A DNA stretch of 64,000 bases. Source: Saccharomycopsis crataegensis. Lineage: Eukaryota; Ascomycota; Saccharomycetes; Ascoideales; Saccharomycopsidaceae. Every line of letters starts with the position of its first letter. Position 1 is the stretch's first letter. A model generated the notes under the pieces. It did no database searches and was not told the origin of the DNA. It saw only the letters and a program-made list of their open reading frames with translations. Both the position numbers and the translations under genes were made by a program. This document shows positions 20,939 through 28,889 of this stretch, in pieces. Location of the stretch: positions 3,968,001-4,032,000 of the forward strand of contig NW_027043829.1 in NCBI RefSeq assembly GCF_037102585.1, written 5' to 3'.

Positions 20939-21658
20939 TCATTTGGATGACCTCTTTTTCTTCTTCTTTTTATGCGAATCTGAGTCAGAATCAGCCTCTG
21001 ATTTTCTCTTCAAAGATTTTGAATTTGATGTTTTATCATCTTTATTTGATCCTTCTTTCTTTCTAGTAGACTTCACTTTCTTTTCGGCATATTCCTTTAA
21101 TTTCTTTTCCTTTCTCTCGTCCTTTTCTTTCTTATCCTTCTTTACTTTCCTATCCTTCTTTTCTTTCTTTTCCTTCTTGTCCTTCTTGTCCTTCTTATCT
21201 TTCTTTTCCTTTTTCTCTTTCTTATCCTTTTTCTCTTTCTTATCCTTTTTCTCTTTCTTTTCCTTCTTCGATTTCTTTTCCTTGTTTTCATCTTTTGAGC
21301 TAAATATGGTAGTAATCTGTTCTTGGTTGACTTCTACGACACCAATGGTACCCTGCAAGCCTTGACCTTTAACAAACCACTGATATAATGGCGATAGTTG
21401 TTTTCTCATTTCATACTCTGATATTTTCTTGTTTTGTGTGAAGTTTAAAGAATCACCTTTTCCACCAACAGCCACATCTAAACCTTTCAATTGACCATCA
21501 AATAACTGCTCCCACCACATTTCCCCATCATTAGCGCGGGCACCAATGCCTTTATTATCCTTTTTGTGCTTCACAAGAACAGGTTTTTTAAGGCCGCCCT
21601 CTTTGAAAGCAGTGCCCTCTTTCCAACCATATGATTTTAAGTACTCTTTACCATTCAT
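20939..21658 (-). CDS. TMA23: Tma23-like nucleolar G-patch protein
   Basis: The 239-residue protein begins MNGKEYLKSYGWKEGTAFKE, closely matching the start of S. cerevisiae Tma23. KKPVLVKHKKDNKGIGAR and GEMWWEQLFDGQLKGLDV follow. Gly and Trp positions in this N-terminal ~100 residues form the G-patch-like part; LYQWFVKGQGLQGTI is the second conserved block. The C-terminal ~130 residues are almost entirely Lys/Glu/Asp (KKDKKEKK repeats, about 21110-21290), a nucleolar-type tail. Tma23 is a nucleolar protein of ribosome biogenesis that associates with ribosomes. The ATG at 21658 directly precedes the conserved block. PAC- and RRPE-like sites lie upstream. Confidence 0.85.
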   Translation of the reverse strand: MNGKEYLKSYGWKEGTAFKEGGLKKPVLVKHKKDNKGIGARANDGEMWWEQLFDGQLKGLDVAVGGKGDSLNFTQNKKISEYEMRKQLSPLYQWFVKGQGLQGTIGVVEVNQEQITTIFSSKDENKEKKSKKEKKEKKDKKEKKDKKEKKEKKDKKDKKDKKEKKEKKDRKVKKDKKEKDERKEKKLKEYAEKKVKSTRKKEGSNKDDKTSNSKSLKRKSEADSDSDSHKKKKKKRSSK

Positions 21659-21703
21659 ATCTGCTTAAAAAAAGTCCACTGAGTGAAAACTACCCTTTGT
21701 AGG

Positions 21704-21727
21704 ATGAGGGAAAAAAAAAAAAAATTT
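21704..21727. promoter_or_regulatory. PAC-like and RRPE-like sequence upstream of TMA23
   Basis: GATGAG (the PAC core) is at 21704-21709, followed by an A run into AAAAATTTC ending near 21727, about 45-70 bp before the TMA23 ATG. The match is weaker than at MAK21, and an A run alone can mimic RRPE. Confidence 0.35.
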
Positions 21728-22262
21728 CAAAGAGATCAATGTGATGATATGTGCTTTTAGTAAAAAATGATTATCACGTGTAACTGCAGCAAAGGAAAGA
21801 ATAATTGAAACATATATCTTTTACTATAGTAGACCTCCACAATATATTCTATGTAATTCAGTGACTAGTGACGCCTTCTTTAGTAAACATAAATAAATAT
21901 TTATGATAATGAAGATGAAACAAGGATGTGCAAGGAGTAAATAAGGCAAGCAAAGAGCAAATGTAAAAGATGTGCGCATTATCAATCTTTTTAATAAATT
22001 CAATGAGAACTACACAATTCAAAGCATTTTCCAAAATACTGTTTATTCTCAAGTAACTGATTTCTTTAATAAAGGGTGAAAGATACTTCACATCATCTCT
22101 TTTTTTTTTTTTTTTTTTTTTAAAAAAAAATTGAGTAAGAGAGTGAATTAGGAACTATAGTATAAACAAAAAAGCATGATGGTAACCTGGTAGTGTCATC
22201 AAATCTAAAAAGCTGTCATTTTAATTGCTTATAGATATTCTGTTATATGAATGAATGAGTGC

Positions 22263-22310
22263 ATTGTATATTAACGAGTAAAAGAGGATCTAAATAACAT
22301 GTAAGCCGGG
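22263..22310 (+). repeat. Direct repeat, copy 1
   Basis: This 48-nt segment starting ATTGTATATTAACGAGT and ending CATGTAAGCCGGG is repeated without gaps at 22858-22905, with 4 differences by eye (about 92% identity). Both copies are preceded by a (TGAA)n-like run. The end AAGCCGGG resembles the first bases of the tRNA-Arg gene downstream. Origin unknown; a worn fragment of a dispersed element is possible. Confidence 0.8.
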
Positions 22311-22671
22311 ATTACGAGCTGACATGTAAAAATAATTGTAAATAATAAAAACTGTAGTTTGTAATGGCTTTGGTTACGTCTTTTAGAACGGAACGTGATA
22401 GTTGATGTATATTAAAGTAGAATAAAATAAAAGAATATGTGAAATAAACCCTATTTATAGGTGAGAAAAGGAAATGGGACAACAAGATGAAAAAAGTAAA
22501 AGGTAAATAAAGATGTCGGAGATAAGAAATAATAGAGAGACCATGATTGGTGGAATAATGGAAAGGAATTAATAAGAAGAGAAAAAAGTAGATCAATACA
22601 TAGATCATTACATAGTTTACTCTTCATTCATATTCCTTTTGCAAAGATCAGTCACTGTCTGTGGGGGATTC

Positions 22672-22690
22672 CACACACACACACACACAC
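22672..22690. repeat. (CA)n microsatellite within an inverted repeat
   Basis: About 9 CA units lie between CACTGTCT at 22653-22660 and its reverse complement AGACAGTG at 22707-22714, so the tract could sit in the loop of a small stem. Confidence 0.7.
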
Positions 22691-22857
22691 AAAAAGAGTA
22701 AACACAAGACAGTGCACGCACAAAAACAAATGAAAAAGGTATTTTTGAGCATTCAAAAGTCATTTAATATTCGATATTCAGAAATAATAACATATTAGCC
22801 CATGTTTTTGGAGATATGATAAAATTTTGGATTGTGAATGAATGAATGAATAAATGA

Positions 22858-22905
22858 ATTGTATATTAACGAGTCACAGAGGTTCTAAATAACATGCAAG
22901 CCGGG
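22858..22905 (+). repeat. Direct repeat, copy 2
   Basis: Second copy of the 48-nt segment described at 22263-22310, in the same orientation and offset by 595 bp. Again a (GAAT)n-like run precedes it. Sequence after the copy (CGGTC) differs from that after copy 1 (ATTAC), so the similarity ends sharply at GCCGGG. Confidence 0.8.
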
Positions 22906-23045
22906 CGGTCTTTCTAATAGATAAGTAAAATACTATAACTTTCTCACAACCTCACACTCCTTGCTTTAAGAATTAATCACATCACCGGTAAAAAACTCAA
23001 CAATCAAGATTATTAAGGAAAAAAGGTGCAATGTGAAAATATGAG

Positions 23046-23085
23046 ATGAAGTTACTAGTGAATTACCCATCACTAGGAGCTTCAT
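23046..23085. other. Near-symmetrical 40-nt hairpin
   Basis: ATGAAG at 23046-23051 pairs with CTTCAT at 23080-23085, and CTAGTGA at 23055-23061 pairs with TCACTAG at 23070-23076. They are separated by a 3x3 internal loop and an 8-nt apical loop, giving 13 perfect pairs. It lies in DNA with no gene. It may be a relic or a structured transcript. Confidence 0.6.
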
Positions 23086-23197
23086 GAACTGAGATGGAGG
23101 TCTTTGTTGAGGGGTTTTGGCACTATATCTCAAATACTAAGTATTTTCAATGTAGTGACCATCAGAATTCTGGGGGGATAATAAAAATAAAAATAAT

Positions 23198-23640
23198 AAA
23201 AATCAATAAAATAGTTAAATCCAAGTAAAAAAATAATTCAAATAATTCAAATAAGTCAAAATAACCAAGTAAACCAAATAAACCAAATAAACCAAATAAA
23301 CCAAATAAGAACCAGTACCATGGGTCTTTCTTAAGTGTCGCCACACACTTTTTAAGTCCAGACACATATCCTGATTCCATAAATCCATGTACCAACTGAA
23401 CACTTTAACTCACATTCCATTTCTGTGCCTCAATTATTAGTGAGAGATAATAATGTGAAGCCTTTGTGGAAGGTTGTCAAATTCAAAATCAAAATCAAAA
23501 TCGACAAAATCAAATAGACCAGTGCTATGGTTTTATCTCAGATGGCACCACACATCTTTGATTTCCATAACACAAACCCATAAATCAAACTAAGAAAAAT
23601 CAATAAAATAATAATAGTAAATTAATAAAATCCAAGTAAA
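23198..23640 (+). repeat. Worn tandem duplication, about 390-bp period
   Basis: AAAAATCAATAAAATA followed by AATCCAAGTAAAAAA occurs at about 23198-23232 and again at 23594-23642. Between them ACCAGTACCATGGGTC (from 23312) and ACCAGTGCTATGGTTT (from 23518) start two diverged copies of a CCACACA-containing segment. The unit has been duplicated at least once and has decayed. No coding content. Confidence 0.55.
23271..23309 (+). repeat. 9-bp tandem repeat (TAAACCAAA)n
   Basis: About four perfect copies of a 9-bp unit sit inside the larger duplication. Confidence 0.85.
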
Positions 23641-23732
23641 AAATAAACCAAATACTAATTATGGTTATGAGCCCGCGCATAATAAATTGGAAAAGTTTAA
23701 CTTGATGTAGAAAAATAGTTGAAAAATAACTA

Positions 23733-23806
23733 GCCGGGCTAGCCTAATTGGTTAGGGCGTCTGACTTCTAATCAGGAGATTCTGGGTTCGAGTCCCAGGT
23801 TCGGTG
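23733..23806 (+). tRNA. tRNA-Arg, anticodon UCU
   Basis: The 74-nt cloverleaf folds cleanly. Acceptor GCCGGGC pairs with GTTCGGT using G-U pairs, the D stem is GCCT/GGGC, the anticodon stem TCTGA/TCAGG carries loop CTTCTAA, and the T stem CTGGG/CCCAG carries loop TTCGAGT. Anticodon positions 34-36 are TCT, reading AGA. There is no intron. Box A (TAGCCTAATTGG) and box B (GGTTCGAGTCC) are both good pol III matches, and a T6 terminator follows. It is the only RNA gene I find here. Confidence 0.96.
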
Positions 23807-23807
23807 C

Positions 23808-23813
23808 TTTTTT
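23808..23813 (+). terminator. RNA polymerase III terminator of tRNA-Arg
   Basis: A run of six T begins two bases after the tRNA discriminator base. Confidence 0.9.
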
Positions 23814-24712
23814 GTTCCTAAAACAATAACTTGTTTATTTCTATTTTTCTTTCTTTCCTTTTTTTTTTCTGTGTTTCACTATACGGCCAGTGTCAAAATT
23901 GAATAGTAGTTCTTTGTTTCGCCTCTTCTAAGTTTTTTTTAGGACTGTTTGGATTTAGAGAAGTAAGCCAGATAATAATTCCTAGTCACATGCGTCAATA
24001 ATTCAGTTATATATCATTGGGTTACTAAAATATATCCAGTAAGAATATCCGAAATTCCATAATTATGCGTATATATCAAGCAAGTGCTGGTGTAGTTGTA
24101 TGCAACGCCTCTACGCCTTTCATAACTTGACGTTCTATGTCATTCCAAGATTAATTTTCTTGAGTATACTTAGTGAAATTTCGCGGAACGCATCAGAAAC
24201 ACAAACAAGGGAAAACAGCAGTGAAATGTTACCAGTACTGGATTCCTGCCTAACTGTTGTTGCTATTGATTTATACATTTATTAGACAAAAAAACACAAA
24301 AGTTTCCAATGTTCCTATATTTCTCCGCTTTGTGCATACATCAGCCCATACATGAATAAACCGACGGCATCCTGCATGTCTGGCAAAAAGAATGACCTTT
24401 TTAAACTTTTTTCACTCATCACCACCAACACAATGTCTCTGTCGTCAGTACACTGTTAGTTTTATCCAAACACAAGTCACCTGGCCTTGAATCTATTTTT
24501 TTTCCCTCTTGTGTCACTTTTCTTCTTTGCCACCGATATTTCTAGAGTTACCATTCATAGATATTATAGACTTTCCTCTCTCAATAATACAGTGTACCAA
24601 CCCGTCTAAGTAATTATACCCTATCCCGCGTTGGAGCCGCCCTCATCACAATTATCATTATTTTAGGAAGGAAAGCAAACAGTAATCATTATCAAATAAC
24701 AAATCGGGTGCA

Positions 24713-27700
24713 ATGGCACATCTTCAGAATTCTCGTGGGTTAGCACACGCTCCTCCAGAAATATTCGAGTTCTCATTGAATTCGGTTCGTGAAACTGGCT
24801 CTATCGATATAGCTGACTTCACCATAATCGGATCAACTTTGGTTAAAAGCTCAAACCTAATAAAACATGGAAAGAGGCTTGAAAACATGAGTTGGCGGAT
24901 CATGGGAAAGAATTTGGTTACTGCTGCTAATGGACCTGACTCTACAATCGCGAATAATACTTCACCGTCATCAGGTAATCAACAGCGAAGAGGTTTGGAT
25001 CCTACCTTAGTTTTCAACAATTCAATAAATCCTGAATCATCTGTCCCTCTGCTACCGCGAACTCCATCAAAATCCTCATTATTAAGAAAAAAAAAATATC
25101 ATGAAAAGGCACTCACGCTTTCTGATTTCAGCTCTATTGTTTCCATCGTCACACAACCATCTCTTCAAGATGTTTTCCATGGCCAATGTCATTCGAAAAA
25201 AGTACCCACCAGCTCAAATACTAATACCAGCATCTCTTTGAATTCTCAGCTACTGTCAGGAAGTTATGGTAAATCTTCAAAAATAATGAATAGACCAAAC
25301 CTCATCAAGCGTAATCTGCTGTCGAAGGGGAAACTTACATTATCTTACAAAAATAATAATTTCAGCATAATCAATAACTCACATAATGCCTCAATTTACT
25401 CATCCAAAAAGAATAAAAATAGTTCTGAGCATTTAATCGGGACACCTGCCAGCTTTTCAAAAAAGAAAGTTTTGTCAAATAATACGGAAAAACAGCAACC
25501 TGATAAGATTCAACTAAAAAAATTTCAACTTCTGGCTAGAGATAATGTCAATGAATCGGTGGATTCCTCAAATAATCAGCAATACCAGAGCTCAAGTAAT
25601 AAAGTGGAGGCCAACAATAATGATTGCTTGTCTTCAAGAAGCTCATCCAGAGATAGCAAGGGCCCAGTTTTGGTCGCGAGGAACAATATCAGAGCGATCA
25701 ATCCTCGTGACGAAATCAATATAGGCAGCAAAAAGAAGAGTGGAGCAATTTTTTATTTGAAGCCAGAGAATGAAAGTGAGCAAAGCTTGAGCAGCTCTAA
25801 TCTTTCATCGAGGAAAAAGAAAAGCCCGAGTAAATTGCAAACGGTACCAAGTCTTTTCAGCGGCTCTAAACTAAGAGATAAACCCTCATCTGGTAGTATT
25901 AATAGTGAGGATAAAGTTCACGAAGATTCCCATTCGCATTCCAGCGACTCTGATTCAGATTTTGATATTTATAGTGATGATGAACATCCAATCACCAAAT
26001 TTGAAAGCAATGATTCCTTTACTGAGAAACTTAGAGAATTGAAGAACCAAGTTGGTTTACCAGATGAAGTTATTGTGTCGAAACATAATAATGCCAAGAG
26101 TTCCGCTGGTCGGTTATTTGGCAAATCAGATAGCCATATCACTTCAATGTTAAACACAAAAGATAACCATAACACAAATCTTCCATTAACAAACAAGAAT
26201 AAATCCAATGGTGACAGGTCTTTTAAGTCTCTAAGTAAGAAGACCTCAAAAGGACTCATTAATAGCTCAGACACCCAATCTATCGACTCGACGAAAAGAC
26301 TTCTCAAACGTCAGTCGTCACTTTTCCCATCCAAAAACAACAATAACACTACACCAATTATTTTTTCTGATGATTCTTTCTCCGATGATGAAGATGATTC
26401 ATTTTCTTCGACCAGCGATGATGAAGATGATGAAAATGATGAAAATGACTTCAGCAACGATAATTCGGAAGGGAAAGCTCATTTTAAAAATGCCAAGAAG
26501 ACCGGTATCAATGGCTCAGCTAAATACGGCCGTACAAAAGGAGGGCGGTCTAGAAGTATTACGGATGATGATCTTGTTGACTATAGCGATGAAGATGATA
26601 TAGAAGATGATAATGCATGGACTGACGATGATGATGGAACAAATGGTAGTGGGAGCCAACGTAGTGAAGGCGATGACATAACTCTGATCCTATTTACAAA
26701 GAAGGGACAAGACGAATCTTACAAAGAGCCACAAACTATCAAGAGATCTTTATTGTCAGGTCTTTTCTTGAATGATCTTAATAACCATCAACAGCAAAAA
26801 GATATTACCGCTACTGCCGTGAATGGTGTTAATGACTTGAAGGATCTTGCAAAAAGAACCACTAGCAATACGAGTATGAAGAGAAATAGTACTTCGGGAT
26901 CTAAAAATGAGAATAAGAACAAGAATAAGAATAATGATAATAATAATAATACTAATAGTGATTTAGTTGGTAGCTTGATCAATGGTTCGAAAGTCTTGTA
27001 TTCTGATACTGGAGGACTTCATTTAGATTTCAATGATTCAATCCATCATCATATTACCAGTGAGAAAGCCGAATGTAATAATGGGGGTCAAAATCAACAA
27101 CAATTGCAAAGTAGGAAATATTCTTTCTCAAGACCGCCAATGGCCCGCAAAAAATCAGATGTGACTAATTTAAGAGACTTGAAATCACAAGCTTCTAGCA
27201 CTTCATTAAGCGTTCATACTATGACACAACCAATTATAGTCAACTCTCCAACTGTTTCCACTCTCACAGCAACAGATGTCAAAGGATTAGATGGTGCAAG
27301 CGACAGCGAAACCACGGCAAGCATTACCGCATACCCAAGTGAGAAAACTCTTGTTAGGTCTTACAGTAATGCAAGCGCCGATATCATTAATCCACAGGCA
27401 TTGTTGCGGAGCAATTCTAAATCTTCTCAAACTTCATTCACCAATCTTTTTGGAATGGTTCAACAATTTCCATTATTTAGGAGTAGTAACAATGAGAACG
27501 AGCATGAAACTGATGAAGCTAAGGTTGCAAGACTTAAGCTGGATATTTTGAGACAAAGAACTTACTCGCTGGGCAGTGCAAATCACCATCTTCAACACCC
27601 AAGTCATACTTTAGAAACATTATCTAATGCCCCTAAAGCGGCTAAGTCTTTACTAAATACTGCATATGCTTCCCATATGTTCCATCAACAATTACCACCA

Positions 27701-28087
27701 GCTACGGCAGTGGGTGGAGCTTCTCAGAGATTGGATAACAAAGTAATGAGAAATAGTAACTTGGGAAGTCAGGCCCGCCAACAATCTCAGCAATTCCACC
27801 CTCCACCAACAAATCAGAACAGAGAAAAAGTGAGCACACCAAAACCACCACAAATGAATGATACTTCAAGAAATGGACTGAATGATAATGCATTGGTTGC
27901 CCCTGATGATACTCAAAATTGTTTGGCAGTTAAAGAAGCAGATATAAGATCAATTGTTTTTGGGAAGTACCACAAAGTGAAAGTTGCAAATAATAATCAA
28001 TCGCGAGATGACACGAAAAACGAAGTTGATAATGATGATGAAATAAATAATTTTGAAATTGATAATTATCATAATCGTGGGTGGTGA
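24713..28087 (+). CDS. MKS1: Mks1-like regulator with GATA_AreA-type (DUF1752) motif
   Basis: The 1124-residue, largely disordered protein is rich in Ser, Asn, Lys and Asp. The one clear domain is near the N-terminus, about residues 41-66: STLVKSSNLIKHGKRLENMS followed by WRIMGK. It aligns with S. cerevisiae Mks1 (KASKCVEQGERLHNISWRI) and with the DUF1752 box of fungal GATA factors; no GATA zinc finger is present. Acidic blocks (DDSFSDDEDDSFSS and others, residues ~550-660) and a KRSLLSGLF motif follow, as in fungal DUF1752/DUF3295 proteins. Mks1 in S. cerevisiae restrains the Rtg1/3 retrograde pathway and affects nitrogen and lysine control. Twice the length of S. cerevisiae Mks1 (584), so orthology is probable, not certain. 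Confidence 0.65.
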   Translation: MAHLQNSRGLAHAPPEIFEFSLNSVRETGSIDIADFTIIGSTLVKSSNLIKHGKRLENMSWRIMGKNLVTAANGPDSTIANNTSPSSGNQQRRGLDPTLVFNNSINPESSVPLLPRTPSKSSLLRKKKYHEKALTLSDFSSIVSIVTQPSLQDVFHGQCHSKKVPTSSNTNTSISLNSQLLSGSYGKSSKIMNRPNLIKRNLLSKGKLTLSYKNNNFSIINNSHNASIYSSKKNKNSSEHLIGTPASFSKKKVLSNNTEKQQPDKIQLKKFQLLARDNVNESVDSSNNQQYQSSSNKVEANNNDCLSSRSSSRDSKGPVLVARNNIRAINPRDEINIGSKKKSGAIFYLKPENESEQSLSSSNLSSRKKKSPSKLQTVPSLFSGSKLRDKPSSGSINSEDKVHEDSHSHSSDSDSDFDIYSDDEHPITKFESNDSFTEKLRELKNQVGLPDEVIVSKHNNAKSSAGRLFGKSDSHITSMLNTKDNHNTNLPLTNKNKSNGDRSFKSLSKKTSKGLINSSDTQSIDSTKRLLKRQSSLFPSKNNNNTTPIIFSDDSFSDDEDDSFSSTSDDEDDENDENDFSNDNSEGKAHFKNAKKTGINGSAKYGRTKGGRSRSITDDDLVDYSDEDDIEDDNAWTDDDDGTNGSGSQRSEGDDITLILFTKKGQDESYKEPQTIKRSLLSGLFLNDLNNHQQQKDITATAVNGVNDLKDLAKRTTSNTSMKRNSTSGSKNENKNKNKNNDNNNNTNSDLVGSLINGSKVLYSDTGGLHLDFNDSIHHHITSEKAECNNGGQNQQQLQSRKYSFSRPPMARKKSDVTNLRDLKSQASSTSLSVHTMTQPIIVNSPTVSTLTATDVKGLDGASDSETTASITAYPSEKTLVRSYSNASADIINPQALLRSNSKSSQTSFTNLFGMVQQFPLFRSSNNENEHETDEAKVARLKLDILRQRTYSLGSANHHLQHPSHTLETLSNAPKAAKSLLNTAYASHMFHQQLPPATAVGGASQRLDNKVMRNSNLGSQARQQSQQFHPPPTNQNREKVSTPKPPQMNDTSRNGLNDNALVAPDDTQNCLAVKEADIRSIVFGKYHKVKVANNNQSRDDTKNEVDNDDEINNFEIDNYHNRGW

Positions 28088-28889
28088 ATAACTTTTTTTT
28101 TTTTTTTTATTTTGGAGGTATACGGAGGAGAGATAGAATTATCAGATATAATCGGACATATGAAATGAAGATGAGCTATATGATTGCTTTATATCTATTT
28201 TTGGTTTTGATGCATTTTTAATTGATCAGAATGAACGGTCCACGATCAAAAGCATGAACAAAAAGAAAATAACAATAAGGACCTCATCCTGATAGAGCCC
28301 ACACCACTGAGTTATTATTATAGATATCCTTTTTGATTGTGGCAAAAAATCACAGCATAGCATCCTAAAATTCATACCATTCGCGGTTAATTTTGCCGCA
28401 GAATCCTTTTTTCTTTTTGGTCTTCTAAACATTTTTTTTTTTTTAAATCTTGTTATATTTCCTTTTTAAGAAGGCTATGATTATTATCTTTTTCTTCATC
28501 TTCCTATTCTTATTTGTATATTACAAAGTTCGGAGTACATTTTTTTTTATATTTTCTTACGATAGTTATGCCTTTTTCTTCTTTTTTTTTTTTGTTTGGA
28601 AGTTCTAGATTTTTTATTTTGTCAAAGGATACGAAACGAAAATAAAGTACAATATTAATATTAAGGTTAATGAAATGATATTTTAAAAATCCATGAAACC
28701 CAAAAGTATGATGTAGACAAAGAATCACCATGCTTGTAATGACAGTCAGACTTAAAAATTACACAAATACCTACACGAGGGCAATATTATCTTTAGTTTT
28801 CCTCGAGAATACCACAAAAATATGTTTAAAGAGCTTTTTTATGCAGCCATCAACGTCAGCGCTTGAATACCCAAGCTTGGAAAAACGAC
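28088..28889. other. Intergenic, convergent 3' flanks of MKS1-like and SAE2
   Basis: An 802-bp AT-rich spacer with T runs at 28094-28107, 28431-28444 and 28576-28593. Small ORFs here lack conserved features. I see no RNA gene. Confidence 0.5.

Larger units (their letters stand above)
21728..24712. other. Protein-gene-free, AT-rich, repeat-bearing block around a tRNA gene
   Basis: Nearly 3 kb without a credible protein gene, several times the usual spacer here. It holds poly-T/A runs (22100-22130), a direct repeat pair (22263-22310 and 22858-22905), a (CA)n tract, a 40-nt hairpin (23046-23085), a 9-bp tandem repeat (23271-23309), a worn ~390-bp-period duplication (23198-23640) and tRNA-Arg. 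Possible readings are a retroelement landing zone holding fossil fragments, or another gene-poor chromosomal landmark. From about 23815 to 24712 I see only AT-rich sequence and the presumed MKS1-like promoter. Confidence 0.6.

Noticed and set aside
20943-21365. Phe/Ser/Leu-rich frame antisense to TMA23
   Set aside because: Complement of the AAG/GAA/GAT repeats of the lysine-rich tail; not a membrane protein.
21659-24712. Firm call of a centromere or of an intact retroelement
   Set aside because: No CENP-A data, no long inverted repeats and no gag/pol-like coding frame. Only short worn repeats are visible, so both remain guesses.
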